45,323 nt of DNA, taken from assembly GCF_014270035.1 (NCBI RefSeq), contig NZ_JACNEP010000024.1:1-45323 (forward strand). The letters run 5' to 3'. Origin of the DNA: Neptunicella marina (lineage in GTDB: Bacteria; Pseudomonadota; Gammaproteobacteria; Enterobacterales; Alteromonadaceae). Below the pieces are notes generated by a model. It ran no database searches. It was given only the letters and a program-made list of their open reading frames with translations, and was not told where the DNA came from. This document shows positions 26,608-36,365 of this stretch, one piece after another. A program made the position numbers and the translations under genes. Within the stretch, counting starts at the first letter, position 1, and each line of letters opens with the position of its first letter.

Positions 26608-28189
26608 AAGCCGCTCCATGGGATGAGGTTATCGATGCCTGTAACTGATTAAACTGGGAAAGTGCCTGTTGTGAAGCCGCTAATGCACCTTCCTGCCAAC
26701 CACTGTGCTGACTAATTTGATCCCCTATCATAAAGTGGCGACCATCGGGCTTTTGCAAAATAGGTAAACAGTGCTCCCAGTCTTCCTTTTCCATGTGGAT
26801 GCCGCATCCCATCTGATTGTTCATACGCGCCCAGGGAATACTCACTGCATTTTCGATGTAACCGCTGTAGCCCGGATGTATGTTTTCACCGCACTGTGCG
26901 GCATATTTAAAACGCTGCTCGGGGGTCATAGCTTCAAATCTGGCACATTGTTTTTCATCCCAGCAGTAAGCGCCAAGCATGACCCCTTTGGCTGCGTGAA
27001 TATCGTGAGAGGGGTACCAAAGTTGCGCATTATCCTGACTGGTGTAGGTTATCCCGCCATAAATTCCTTCTTTTTCCCAAAAACGTTCACGCATCTGGAA
27101 ACCAATTTTAAAAAGATGGCCGCGTTTAAACTTATTCAGTGCATTGAGATAATCAGGTGAGAGGTTGTTCTCAATACCGGCCATAAAGTACGCAGGAATA
27201 TTATTAAAACAATAATCCACTTTGATGGTGTTGAGCTTGCCAGCTTGCTCGTACGCAATTTCAACTCCATCACTCAGATTATGGATTTTACGTACCTGTG
27301 CATTCAGCTCGACAGGCGATGAAATATTGCGCAAAAAGCCTTTTACAATACCATCCATACCCCCTTTCACTTCCATCAAAGGTTCTACCCAATCGTATAT
27401 TTGCGAAGCGAAAGAAACACCACGCCACACATCACTTTTAAATACATCATGCAACGGCATAGGTGCTTTGGGTGTGGGTGGAAATAACATCCGATCGCGT
27501 TGTGAACCAGCACGATCACTGCCGGTATATTTGCCTTTTTCATTCAGGCTTCCAAAGGCTTTGAGATACGACAGAAAATTTTCGGTGTCTTCTTCGCTCA
27601 GTTGCTGTTCGAAAGCACCTTTATCAATGGACTTACTCATCATTTCGCTTAAAAACCCATTGGCATCGGCACGATAATCAACCTGCCTAATGGGTTTTCC
27701 GCCATTAATTTTTTCATCCTGAATATAAGCAAGCTGATTCGAATTGGCTTTGATCTGTAATGGCACATTCAATGCTCTGCAATAGTGCAATAAACGTTTA
27801 TGGTGTCCGGGAATGCGTGCCGGCCCGCAGTTGAAATACAAATTTTCATCCTGATCAAACTGGCAATAGCGGGTGTGGCCCATTTCGTCGATTTTATCAC
27901 CGTGGCGAACCGTCATATTACGACCGCCTGCACGGAATGATGCTTCAATAATGACCACGTCATACCCTGCCCGCTCCAATTCATATGCGGTGCTAAGACC
28001 AGAAATACCAGCGCCTAAGACAGCCACTTTTGCCTTATTTTTACCTTTTACTGGTGCGACTGAGACTGGGCCCTGAAAATCGTTAGATTGCATCAACCCC
28101 ATGGCCAGACTGGCTTTGAGCAAAGCGGATGAACCACCGACGGCTCCGATTAAATTTAAAAACTGACGACGAGAAAAATGCTGCTTCAT
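26597..28189 (-). CDS. Tat-exported FAD amine oxidase/dehydrogenase
   Basis: A flavin-containing amine oxidoreductase of the monoamine oxidase/L-amino-acid oxidase fold. A twin-arginine signal (SRRQFLNL, residues 6-13) sends it folded to the periplasm. The FAD dinucleotide-binding motif is GAGISGLSTAYELERAGYDV from residue 59, followed by E82 and GGRNMTV. The C-terminal flavin-contact region includes GDQISQHSGWQEGALAAS. 530 residues. Upstream it diverges from a LysR gene; downstream it overlaps a diheme cytochrome c. By analogy with NicA2, a flavoprotein of this fold that uses a cytochrome c instead of oxygen, it may be a dehydrogenase. The substrate is unknown. Confidence 0.88.
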   Translation of the reverse strand: MKQHFSRRQFLNLIGAVGGSSALLKASLAMGLMQSNDFQGPVSVAPVKGKNKAKVAVLGAGISGLSTAYELERAGYDVVIIEASFRAGGRNMTVRHGDKIDEMGHTRYCQFDQDENLYFNCGPARIPGHHKRLLHYCRALNVPLQIKANSNQLAYIQDEKINGGKPIRQVDYRADANGFLSEMMSKSIDKGAFEQQLSEEDTENFLSYLKAFGSLNEKGKYTGSDRAGSQRDRMLFPPTPKAPMPLHDVFKSDVWRGVSFASQIYDWVEPLMEVKGGMDGIVKGFLRNISSPVELNAQVRKIHNLSDGVEIAYEQAGKLNTIKVDYCFNNIPAYFMAGIENNLSPDYLNALNKFKRGHLFKIGFQMRERFWEKEGIYGGITYTSQDNAQLWYPSHDIHAAKGVMLGAYCWDEKQCARFEAMTPEQRFKYAAQCGENIHPGYSGYIENAVSIPWARMNNQMGCGIHMEKEDWEHCLPILQKPDGRHFMIGDQISQHSGWQEGALAASQQALSQFNQLQASITSSHGAAYVS

Positions 28190-28539
28190 TACTTCTGAGC
28201 TTCCTTTATTTTGAGTTTTTTGTTGTCCCGAAACTCTTATTGGGTGAACTCATGCTAGCGGGATTAAGGAAGGCTAAGAACGAAGAAAAATATTCAGGGG
28301 GGTCAATATTTTTTTTATAGGTCGCCAAATATCAGCGATGCATGCGGTAATAAAGTTATGCAACTGGCTATATTTGCCAGCAATTGTCCCCTATCAAATG
28401 AGCGTGGTGTTAAATTTGCATAAATGTAATCCAGACAATCTTTAATACAAATAACTACACCGCGTTATTTGTAAATATCTTACCCATAAAACTTAACAAC
28501 AATAATAGGTTTGGTGACCATTACACAGGGGTGTGCAAC
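28190..28539. promoter_or_regulatory. Divergent control region between the amine oxidase operon and its LysR gene
   Basis: About 350 bases with no gene. It carries a 28-base perfect inverted repeat (28446-28473), a smaller palindrome ATTT-GCAT-AAAT near 28418-28429 and a long T-run (28309-28316). No promoter is convincing on either strand. The layout, a LysR gene divergent from its target operon, predicts control from here. Confidence 0.5.
28446..28473. promoter_or_regulatory. Inverted repeat, probable LysR-regulator operator
   Basis: TACAAATAAC (28446-28455), an 8-base spacer and GTTATTTGTA (28464-28473) are perfect 10-bp arms. The site lies 66 bases before the LysR start and about 255 bases from the amine oxidase start. 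That suits autorepression and activation of the divergent operon. Confidence 0.6.
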
Positions 28540-29547
28540 GTGAATACCAAGCAACTGCAATATTTTTTAGTGACAGCCAATAAAGGCAGTATCACGGCAT
28601 CGGCACGGGCTCTTGATGTTGCGCAACCCGCCATCAGTCTGCAAATAGCCAATTTGGAGCATGAACTTAAAGTCAAATTGTTTGAACGTGATTTTCGCGG
28701 TGTTCAGTTAACAGAATCAGGCCAAAAGTTTAAGCAACATGCAGAACTGATCATGCAGCAAATTTCGCTGGCAAAACAGGATATCAGTGGCAATAAGGAA
28801 ACAATCAAAGGTAAAGTCACCCTTGCAGTAGATCAAGCTATAGGGAACATTCTTTCCGTCGATTTATTTCAGGAGTTAGAACATCGTTTTCCCGAGATTG
28901 ATTTGCAACTAAGAATAGGCCCATCACACACCATAGAACAATGGATGAGTGAAAAAACCACTGATATCGGTATTACTTTTGAACGTCACAATGGCCACTA
29001 TCTGTCAAACAGCATTGCTTTAATTAAGGAAGATTTATATCTGGTCATGGCTCAAGTGCCTAAAAACCCTATCCATGCCGAGCTCGCTCACTATGCCTCT
29101 CTGCCCGTGGAAGAATTACAGCATTACGAATTATTTATGTCTGAAACGGAAGATTCCTTGTCACAAATACTGCAACGGGAAGCACAACAGCTGAATTTTA
29201 CCTTAAAGCGCAAAAATGCTTTTGGACAACTTATGACTACTTTACACTATGTAAGCCAGGGCTTTGGCCTGGTTGTGTTACCCTCCTCTGCGGTATTTCA
29301 CCTGATCGATTCTAATCAAATTCGTTGCTTACCTTTAATTCAACCCCAGTTACAACGCGAAGTTTGTATAAGCGCCACCAATGGAAAATACAACGTGGCA
29401 GCGGCCAATGCAGTTACAGAACTGATTAGAGAGATATGCGCTAACAAATATATGGCACAGCAATGGCGGGGTGAGCTATTAGACCAAAAATATTACCGGG
29501 CCGATCTGAAACAGATAAATGCAATAGGATCACCCGGAGCGTGTTAA
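28540..29547 (+). CDS. LysR-family transcriptional regulator
   Basis: An N-terminal winged helix-turn-helix (residues about 1-60: KQLQYFLVTANKGSITASAR, then AQPAISLQIANLEHELKVKLFER) is followed by a two-lobed ligand-binding domain. I prefer the GTG at 28540 (then NTKQLQYF), 10 bases after an AGGGG ribosome binding site. The longer frame starts at a GTG at 28531, right on that site. 335 residues, a little longer than usual. Divergent from the amine oxidase operon, it is the probable regulator, with the pathway substrate as likely inducer. Confidence 0.9.
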   Translation: MNTKQLQYFLVTANKGSITASARALDVAQPAISLQIANLEHELKVKLFERDFRGVQLTESGQKFKQHAELIMQQISLAKQDISGNKETIKGKVTLAVDQAIGNILSVDLFQELEHRFPEIDLQLRIGPSHTIEQWMSEKTTDIGITFERHNGHYLSNSIALIKEDLYLVMAQVPKNPIHAELAHYASLPVEELQHYELFMSETEDSLSQILQREAQQLNFTLKRKNAFGQLMTTLHYVSQGFGLVVLPSSAVFHLIDSNQIRCLPLIQPQLQREVCISATNGKYNVAAANAVTELIREICANKYMAQQWRGELLDQKYYRADLKQINAIGSPGAC

Positions 29548-29713
29548 TGTTTGCTGTGTATTTAGCTCTAAACAAATTTACACATAAAAGACTAACGCCC
29601 CCAAACACACCACGAATAGGCGACTTTATTTGAGGCTGACAATCAACATTCAGCCTGCGAGAAAACAATAAATTAAAATAAATAGTGTAAATCTAACAGT
29701 GCTACCAAAATTT

Positions 29714-30133
29714 TCAGCTAGTAGCATGCAGCGCATCTAAAAAATGTTTTACATCGTAACCGGCTGCTTCAATTATTTTAATTAATTGTGTATGTTCCAG
29801 CTTTCCTTTATTTACCAGAGCCCAGAGCGTGATAGAACGGTTACCGGTTCGGCAATAAGCCAGGATTGGTGTTGATATTTGATTCACCAAATCGGCAAAT
29901 TTTTCCACGTCCTGTTTTGTAATGTTGCCGGTAATAACCGGTAAAAAATAACAATTTATCTCCGCATCAATGGCAGCTTGTTCTATTTCCGCAAAGTTTA
30001 TTTGATCGGCTTGTTCATTATCAGGTCGATTGCAAATTATACTTTTAAACCCTTGTTTTTTAATCGTTGCCACATCTGCAGCGGTAATTTGCGCAGAAAC
30101 TGAAATGACGTCATTTACAGGTTTAATGTTCAT
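29714..30133 (-). CDS. DSP-like phosphatase/sulfurtransferase (TIGR01244-type)
   Basis: 139 residues with the CX5R signature CRTGNRS late in the protein (AYCRTGNRSITLW), the active-site loop of dual-specificity phosphatases. The N-terminus (VNDVISVSAQITAADVATIK) matches the domain found fused to metallo-beta-lactamases in Blh proteins of sulfide-responsive operons. Here it is a separate gene, 13 bases after the Blh-like gene. It may handle sulfane sulfur rather than phosphate, but this is not settled for the family. Confidence 0.8.
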   Translation of the reverse strand: MNIKPVNDVISVSAQITAADVATIKKQGFKSIICNRPDNEQADQINFAEIEQAAIDAEINCYFLPVITGNITKQDVEKFADLVNQISTPILAYCRTGNRSITLWALVNKGKLEHTQLIKIIEAAGYDVKHFLDALHATS

Positions 30134-30146
30134 CTTATTACCTCAT

Positions 30147-31016
30147 TTAAAGCACGTTGACAGGAATTTTGACAAATTGTTTGCCGCTTTTGGATACATC
30201 ACCAAATTGACCATTGCGCAAATTGGCCTGAATTGAAGGCAACAATAACCTGGGAACGGCCAATGTTGCGTCTCTTGCTTCACGTTTCGCCACGTATTCC
30301 TCTAACGGTGTATCCGGGCGTAACTGAGCGTTGGTGGATTTTGCCTGGGCAATACTAATCATCGACAATGGCTCATCGCCCTCTTCAGGGTAGTCATGAG
30401 CCAAAAAGACGCGGGTGTCGTCGGGCAACTGATAGAATCGCTGTATAGAGTGGTACAACTCTGTCGCACTTCCTCCCGGAAAGTCACACCTGGCGGTGCC
30501 CAGATGTGGCGCAAACATGGTGTCACCAACAAAAATCGCATCTTCGATTAAATACGTAGCACAAGCAGGTGTATGACCAGGTGTATGCCATACTGTAACG
30601 GGCAAGTTACCAATTGCAAAACTGTCACCTTCTTCAAATAACAGGTCATATTGTTCACCTGACAAAGGTGTGTCATGTTCAATCTCAAACACTGGAACCC
30701 ACATCTCCAGCACCTTTTTTATGTTACTGCCAATGGCAATTTTTCCCCCCACTTGTTCCTGTAAATAATGCGCGGCAGTAATATGGTCGGCATGTACGTG
30801 GGTCTCAAGTATCCAATCGTTGATCAGATTATTGTTATGCAAATAGGCAATGACCTCGTCTGCACTTTCAGTACTTACTTTTCCGGCGAATTGATCATAA
30901 TCCAGCACAGAATCGATGATTGCACTGCGTCGGGTTTGTTTATCCACCACAATATGGGTAAAAGTAGATGTGGCTTGATGATACAGCGTTTCAATGTGCA
31001 TATTTGAATTAGCCAT
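30147..31016 (-). CDS. Metallo-beta-lactamase-fold persulfide dioxygenase-like protein (Blh type)
   Basis: A metal-binding hydrolase fold related to ETHE1/persulfide dioxygenases, which oxidise glutathione persulfide to sulfite. Metal ligands are in THVHADHITAA, HTPGHTP, GDTMF and AHDY. 289 residues. It starts on the last base of the TSUP transporter stop (TAATG) and is followed by a DSP-like protein. Sulfite made by it could leave through the adjacent TSUP exporter, which supports a role in sulfide detoxification. Confidence 0.85.
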   Translation of the reverse strand: MANSNMHIETLYHQATSTFTHIVVDKQTRRSAIIDSVLDYDQFAGKVSTESADEVIAYLHNNNLINDWILETHVHADHITAAHYLQEQVGGKIAIGSNIKKVLEMWVPVFEIEHDTPLSGEQYDLLFEEGDSFAIGNLPVTVWHTPGHTPACATYLIEDAIFVGDTMFAPHLGTARCDFPGGSATELYHSIQRFYQLPDDTRVFLAHDYPEEGDEPLSMISIAQAKSTNAQLRPDTPLEEYVAKREARDATLAVPRLLLPSIQANLRNGQFGDVSKSGKQFVKIPVNVL

Positions 31017-31831
31017 TAGATCATCTCCTTAGTAATAATGACGATTGCAATTATTAACGTGAAATAAGCAAACAGTCTTTGAAGTAATTCCCCTGCAATC
31101 TGTTTGGCAATATGCGTAGAGGCAACCATTCCCACCAGCGTTGCTACCAACATCAACGGCAACAAAGGAACCTCAAGCACGATCCCCGCCTGCAAATCAC
31201 CGGTAAAACCAATCAACGACTTAAGGGCAATAATTAATAGCGATGCACCCACAGCATTTTTCATTGGCATACCGACAAACAATACAAGCGCGGGAATAAT
31301 CAGAAAGCCTCCCCCTGCTCCCAAAACCCCGGTCACCACGCCCACAACGGCACCTTCAACAATGATTAAAGCAGATTTGAACTTCGCAGGAGACTGATTT
31401 AACTGGCCAGTTGTATTTTTAACAATGATGGATTTTTTTGCTTTACGTAACATCATGCAGGCAGAAGTCAGCATCAACAAAGCAAATAACAGCATAATCG
31501 CTGTATTTTTGCTGACAGTAACAGGCTCATTTATCAGTACTTCTGGTAATGACGGCATTACATAAGCACGGGTAAGATAAACCGCGATAATGGACGGCAA
31601 AGCAAATAATAAGGAGGCTTTAATGTCCACCAGCCCTTGTTTAACGTAACGATACGCACCGAAAGCTGCGGTTGTGCCAACAATTAAAAGCGAATAACCA
31701 GTGGCAACATCAGGCGACACACCCATTAAGTACACTAAAATTGGAACAGTCAGAATCGAGCCACCACCACCTATGGTGCCTAACACAACGCCCATTAACA
31801 CTGCTGCCAGATAACCTAAGATAATTAACAT
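31016..31831 (-). CDS. TSUP-family (TauE/SafE) sulfite or sulfur-compound exporter
   Basis: An inner-membrane transporter of eight or so helices with two internally repeated signatures, GTIGGGGSILTVPILVYL near the start and GVLGAGGGFLIIPALVLF in the second half. 271 residues, normal for the family. As first gene of the tsup-blh-dsp operon it most likely exports sulfite or a related anion. An 18-bp palindrome lies about 115 bases upstream. Confidence 0.88.
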   Translation of the reverse strand: MLIILGYLAAVLMGVVLGTIGGGGSILTVPILVYLMGVSPDVATGYSLLIVGTTAAFGAYRYVKQGLVDIKASLLFALPSIIAVYLTRAYVMPSLPEVLINEPVTVSKNTAIMLLFALLMLTSACMMLRKAKKSIIVKNTTGQLNQSPAKFKSALIIVEGAVVGVVTGVLGAGGGFLIIPALVLFVGMPMKNAVGASLLIIALKSLIGFTGDLQAGIVLEVPLLPLMLVATLVGMVASTHIAKQIAGELLQRLFAYFTLIIAIVIITKEMI

Positions 31832-31946
31832 AACCCACCATATTTCATTTGGGAATATCTTAATAACATTATGGAATACACATTAACGAATGATCAACAG
31901 GTGGTCAAAGATTATTTTTAAGTAAAAGCTAAATTAAACAGTAACC

Positions 31947-31964
31947 TATTGTTAATTAACAATA
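31947..31964. promoter_or_regulatory. 18-bp perfect palindrome upstream of the sulfur operon
   Basis: TATTGTTAATTAACAATA reads the same on both strands. It lies 116 bases upstream of the TSUP start in a non-coding gap. Sulfide-responsive operons of this type are commonly controlled by ArsR-family repressors (BigR, SqrR) that bind AT-rich palindromes. No such regulator gene is in the window. Confidence 0.5.
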
Positions 31965-32100
31965 TTAATTATTTAGAAAAATCTTAAATTAGCTAAAAAC
32001 AATTTGAGCAGATGAAATTAATGCAAGAGAGATATAAATGGTGAAGATAAAATCGCCATGGAATATGCCCAACGCAATATTTACCACAGCCCAAAACGAG

Positions 32101-32127
32101 AAAGGCCCCGCATTATGCGAGGCCTTT
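32101..32127 (-). terminator. Terminator after tRNA-Ser
   Basis: AAAGGCC and GGCCTTT arms continue through one mismatch into a CGCA/TGCG inner stem with a three-base loop. On the minus strand a modest T-rich tail (TTTCTCGTTTT) follows. It starts 6 bases after the tRNA 3' end. Confidence 0.65.
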
Positions 32128-32132
32128 GAATA

Positions 32133-32224
32133 TGGCGGAGAGCGAGGGATTCGAACCCCCGGTAGGTTTGACCCTACGTCTGATTTCAAGTCAGGTGCAT
32201 TCAACCGAGCTCTGCCAGCTCTCC
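32133..32224 (-). tRNA. serT: tRNA-Ser (anticodon TGA)
   Basis: A 92-base tRNA on the minus strand. The acceptor arms GGAGAGC and GCTCTCC pair, followed by discriminator G and an encoded CCA. The anticodon loop CTTGAAA gives TGA, reading UCA codons. A long variable arm (GTAGGGTC-type) marks a class II serine tRNA, and GGTTCGAATC is the T loop. It neighbours yccA, as serT does in E. coli. Confidence 0.96.
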
Positions 32225-32480
32225 TAAGTATTTTCTTACGACGTATTTGGTACCCCGTCAGAAGATGGTGCGAATATTAATGAGCTTTGATCGGCTTGTA
32301 AAGGGTAAATTCTACATAAAAGAACTGTTTGCGCTATCTTTGAACAATTAGGACAAATAATGTGCCAAACATGAATTCTTACAATCATAAAATCCTATAA
32401 TTCTTGAATTATTGAACTAAAACCCATACAAATAGCCTTAATGATAAACTTATCATTGTTGCGTTAATCTGGAGGAACCA

Positions 32481-33149
32481 ATGAACCAACAGTCAGTCTA
32501 TTCAACGTCGTCACAAACGTCGGTACTGCAAACAAATAAAGTTTTGCGTAATACCTACATGTTACTTGCGATGACATTATTATTCAGTGCCGCAGTTGCT
32601 GGTATTACTATGTCACTGAATTTGCCACACCCGGGTTTAATCATCACCCTGGTGGGCTTCTACGGATTATTATTCCTGGTACACAAAACCAGCAACAGCA
32701 GCGCAGGTGTCGTTAGTGTTTTCGCCTTCACTGGCTTTTTAGGTTATACCCTTGGCCCAATTTTAAATATGGTAATTGGTGCTGGCGGTGGTGAACTGGT
32801 TACAACCGCATTAGGCGGTACCGCATTAATTTTCTTTGCGCTGTCTGCTTATGTATTAACCACTAAGAAAGATATGTCTTTCTTAAACGGTATGTTATTC
32901 GCTGGATTCTGGGTCATTCTAATTGGCATGATTGCCAATATGTTCCTGAACATCCCTGCCCTGAGCTTAGGCATGAGCGCCCTGTTCATTTTGTTCTCAT
33001 CAGGTGTGATCCTGGTTCAGACCAGCGACATCATAAAAGGTGGTGAACGTAACTATGTGTTAGCAACTGTGACTTTATATGTATCTCTGTATAATATCTT
33101 CATCAGTTTGCTAAACCTGTTAATGGCGTTTAGTGGCAACGACGACTAA
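32481..33149 (+). CDS. yccA: Bax inhibitor-1 family membrane protein, YccA-like
   Basis: Seven hydrophobic segments after a Ser/Thr/Gln-rich cytosolic tail, 222 residues. It matches E. coli YccA (219), a modulator and substrate of the membrane protease FtsH. The conserved GFTLGP-like segment appears as GYTLGPILN, and the C-terminus has [21 protein letters not shown] typical of the family. A strong GGAGG ribosome binding site precedes it, and a terminator follows before tusD. In E. coli yccA also adjoins tusE and serT. Confidence 0.92.
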   Translation: MNQQSVYSTSSQTSVLQTNKVLRNTYMLLAMTLLFSAAVAGITMSLNLPHPGLIITLVGFYGLLFLVHKTSNSSAGVVSVFAFTGFLGYTLGPILNMVIGAGGGELVTTALGGTALIFFALSAYVLTTKKDMSFLNGMLFAGFWVILIGMIANMFLNIPALSLGMSALFILFSSGVILVQTSDIIKGGERNYVLATVTLYVSLYNIFISLLNLLMAFSGNDD

Positions 33150-33174
33150 GCCACTCCATTAACCCTATATCAGG

Positions 33175-33205
33175 TAACCCCGGCAAATGCCGGGGTTATT
33201 TTTTT
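33175..33205 (+). terminator. Intrinsic terminator after yccA
   Basis: AACCCCGGC-AAAT-GCCGGGGTT followed by ATTTTTTTT, 26 bases after the yccA stop and ending just before tusD. The tusD start lies 10 bases past the T-run, so the tus operon needs readthrough or a promoter inside yccA. Confidence 0.88.
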
Positions 33206-33214
33206 GTATTGAAT

Positions 33215-33604
33215 ATGACGACCTACAGTTTATTTGTAACTTCTTCTCCAACCGATCACGCTGGCGCTTACACTGCATTGCAATTTGCGCAGGCCTTATT
33301 AAAACTTGGCCATCATATAAAAGGCGTGTTTTTCTACCAACAAGGTGTGCACAACGCCAATAGCTTTAATCATCCACTTGCTGATGAAACTAACCTGACT
33401 CAGGAATGGATTACGTTAGCTAACTACAATAACGTTGAGCTACATATTTGCGTCACAGCAGCCAGCAAACGTGGTGTACGCAATGGTGAGGAAGCCGCTG
33501 AAAATAACAGTACCCATTACAACCTGGAGCCACCTTTTTTGGCCTCCGGCCTCGGTGAATGGGTTAGCCTGGTTAAACAATCCGATAAAGTGGTGCAATT
33601 TTAA
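33215..33604 (+). CDS. tusD: Sulfurtransferase complex subunit TusD
   Basis: Part of TusBCD, which relays persulfide sulfur from TusA to TusE for 2-thiouridine at tRNA position 34. The active cysteine is Cys79 (ELHICVTAASKRG), matching E. coli Cys78. I chose the ATG at 33215 (MTTYSLFVTSSP). The frame also opens at a TTG at 33209. No clear ribosome binding site is visible. 129 residues (E. coli 128). Its stop overlaps the tusC ATG (TAATG). Confidence 0.93.
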   Translation: MTTYSLFVTSSPTDHAGAYTALQFAQALLKLGHHIKGVFFYQQGVHNANSFNHPLADETNLTQEWITLANYNNVELHICVTAASKRGVRNGEEAAENNSTHYNLEPPFLASGLGEWVSLVKQSDKVVQF

Positions 33605-33963
33605 TGGCAGATTCCATTGCAATAATTAGTAGCAGTGCGCCCTACTCCAGTGCTAAAGCTCAAGACGCACTTGAACTGTGTATGGTACATGGCACCTATG
33701 GCCAGCAATGCGCATTGTTTATTCAGGGAGACGGTGTTTTTCAGTTATTAAGCGGACAAGACGCCACTCAAACCGGCCGCAAAGCCTTTCATAAAACCTT
33801 TGCTGCTTTACCCTTTTACGATGTTGATGATGTTTTTATCTGTGCCGAAAGCTTAACGCAACGAGGTATACTCTTAGATAGCCTTGTTATTTCACCACAG
33901 GTTCTAAACGCGCAGCAATGGCAAAATAAATTAGCGCAATTTGACGTAATCTTAAGGTTTTAG
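33604..33963 (+). CDS. tusC: Sulfurtransferase complex subunit TusC
   Basis: DsrF-like subunit of the TusBCD hexamer. It opens MADSIAIISSSAPYSSAKAQD and has the family layout of about 119 residues. It is translationally coupled to tusD and followed after one base by tusB. It has no catalytic cysteine of its own in the family and plays a structural role. Confidence 0.9.
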   Translation: MADSIAIISSSAPYSSAKAQDALELCMVHGTYGQQCALFIQGDGVFQLLSGQDATQTGRKAFHKTFAALPFYDVDDVFICAESLTQRGILLDSLVISPQVLNAQQWQNKLAQFDVILRF

Positions 33964-33964
33964 C

Positions 33965-34249
33965 ATGTTGCATATTGTCACTCAATCACCCGCTAATACG
34001 GCGTTAGCGACACAGTTAAGCACTAATATTTCTGAACAGGATGAGGTAATCCTGATTCAGGATGCGGTTTATTATTTGCTTAACCCGCAAAGTCTGAACT
34101 CCATATTCTCATCGGCATCTCACGTTTATTATTTAAATACAGATGCCCAAGCGCGTGGAATTCAAAGCACCGGGCAAAATGCCAATGCCTGTAATTACGA
34201 ACAATTTGTGGGCTTGACGCTTAAACACTCGAATAACCAAACCTGGTAA
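33965..34249 (+). CDS. tusB: Sulfurtransferase complex subunit TusB
   Basis: DsrH-like small subunit, 94 residues (E. coli 95). It begins [15 protein letters not shown] and has the [11 protein letters not shown] segment shared by the family. It completes the tusDCB block, in the same order as E. coli, and is followed by tusE after 7 bases. Confidence 0.9.
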   Translation: MLHIVTQSPANTALATQLSTNISEQDEVILIQDAVYYLLNPQSLNSIFSSASHVYYLNTDAQARGIQSTGQNANACNYEQFVGLTLKHSNNQTW

Positions 34250-34256
34250 GTTTTTT

Positions 34257-34595
34257 ATGTCCCACTTTATAGAATTTAATCAGCAACAGATCGCCACCGA
34301 TAAAGCGGGTTATTTGTTAAATGTCGATGACTGGTCGCCAGAACTGGCTCTGCATATTGCCGCGTTAGATGGCATTGAAATGACGGAAGAAAAATGGGAA
34401 ATCGTCAATTTTGTGCGTAACTTTTATCTGGAGTTTAATACCAGCCCGGCTATTCGCGCTCTGGTGAAAGCCATGGCCGAGAAATATGGCCCAGATATCG
34501 GCAACAGCCGCTACTTGCAACGTCAATTCCCTAAAGGCCCAGCCAAACAAGCCACCAAAATCGCCGGATTACCTAAACCGGCCAAATGTCTGTAG
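34257..34595 (+). CDS. tusE: Sulfur-relay protein TusE (DsrC family)
   Basis: Takes sulfur from TusD and presents it to MnmA on the tRNA. The acceptor is the penultimate cysteine Cys111 in PKPAKCL, at the flexible C-terminal arm. 112 residues, normal for the family (E. coli 109). In E. coli tusE lies apart from tusBCD; here all four form one operon. A terminator shared with serS follows. Confidence 0.95.
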   Translation: MSHFIEFNQQQIATDKAGYLLNVDDWSPELALHIAALDGIEMTEEKWEIVNFVRNFYLEFNTSPAIRALVKAMAEKYGPDIGNSRYLQRQFPKGPAKQATKIAGLPKPAKCL

Positions 34596-34601
34596 AAATA
34601 G

Positions 34602-34629
34602 AAAACCCGGCTTCTGCCGGGTATTATTT
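34602..34629. terminator. Bidirectional terminator between tusE and serS
   Basis: ACCCGGC-TTCT-GCCGGGT with T-rich tails on both strands (ATTATTTTAT on plus, TTTCTATTTCT on minus). It lies between two convergent operon ends. Confidence 0.82.
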
Positions 34630-34650
34630 TATCTATGAATTGTGCCGACT

Positions 34651-36357
<1,707 letters not shown>

Positions 36358-36365
<8 letters not shown>

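Larger units (their letters stand above)
31832..32132. other. AT-rich gap between the sulfur operon and tRNA-Ser
   Basis: About 300 bases with no supported gene. It contains the palindrome at 31947-31964 and the tRNA terminator at 32101-32127. The rest is AT-rich without recognisable structure. Confidence 0.5.

Noticed and set aside
29632-29657. Hairpin AGGCTGA/TCAGCCT after the LysR gene
   Set aside because: A 7-bp stem with no T-run on either strand. It may help end the LysR transcript, but it is not convincing as a terminator.
31989-32280. Short ORFs across the tRNA-Ser gene on both strands
   Set aside because: They are translations of the tRNA and its terminator, with no ribosome binding site or family pattern.
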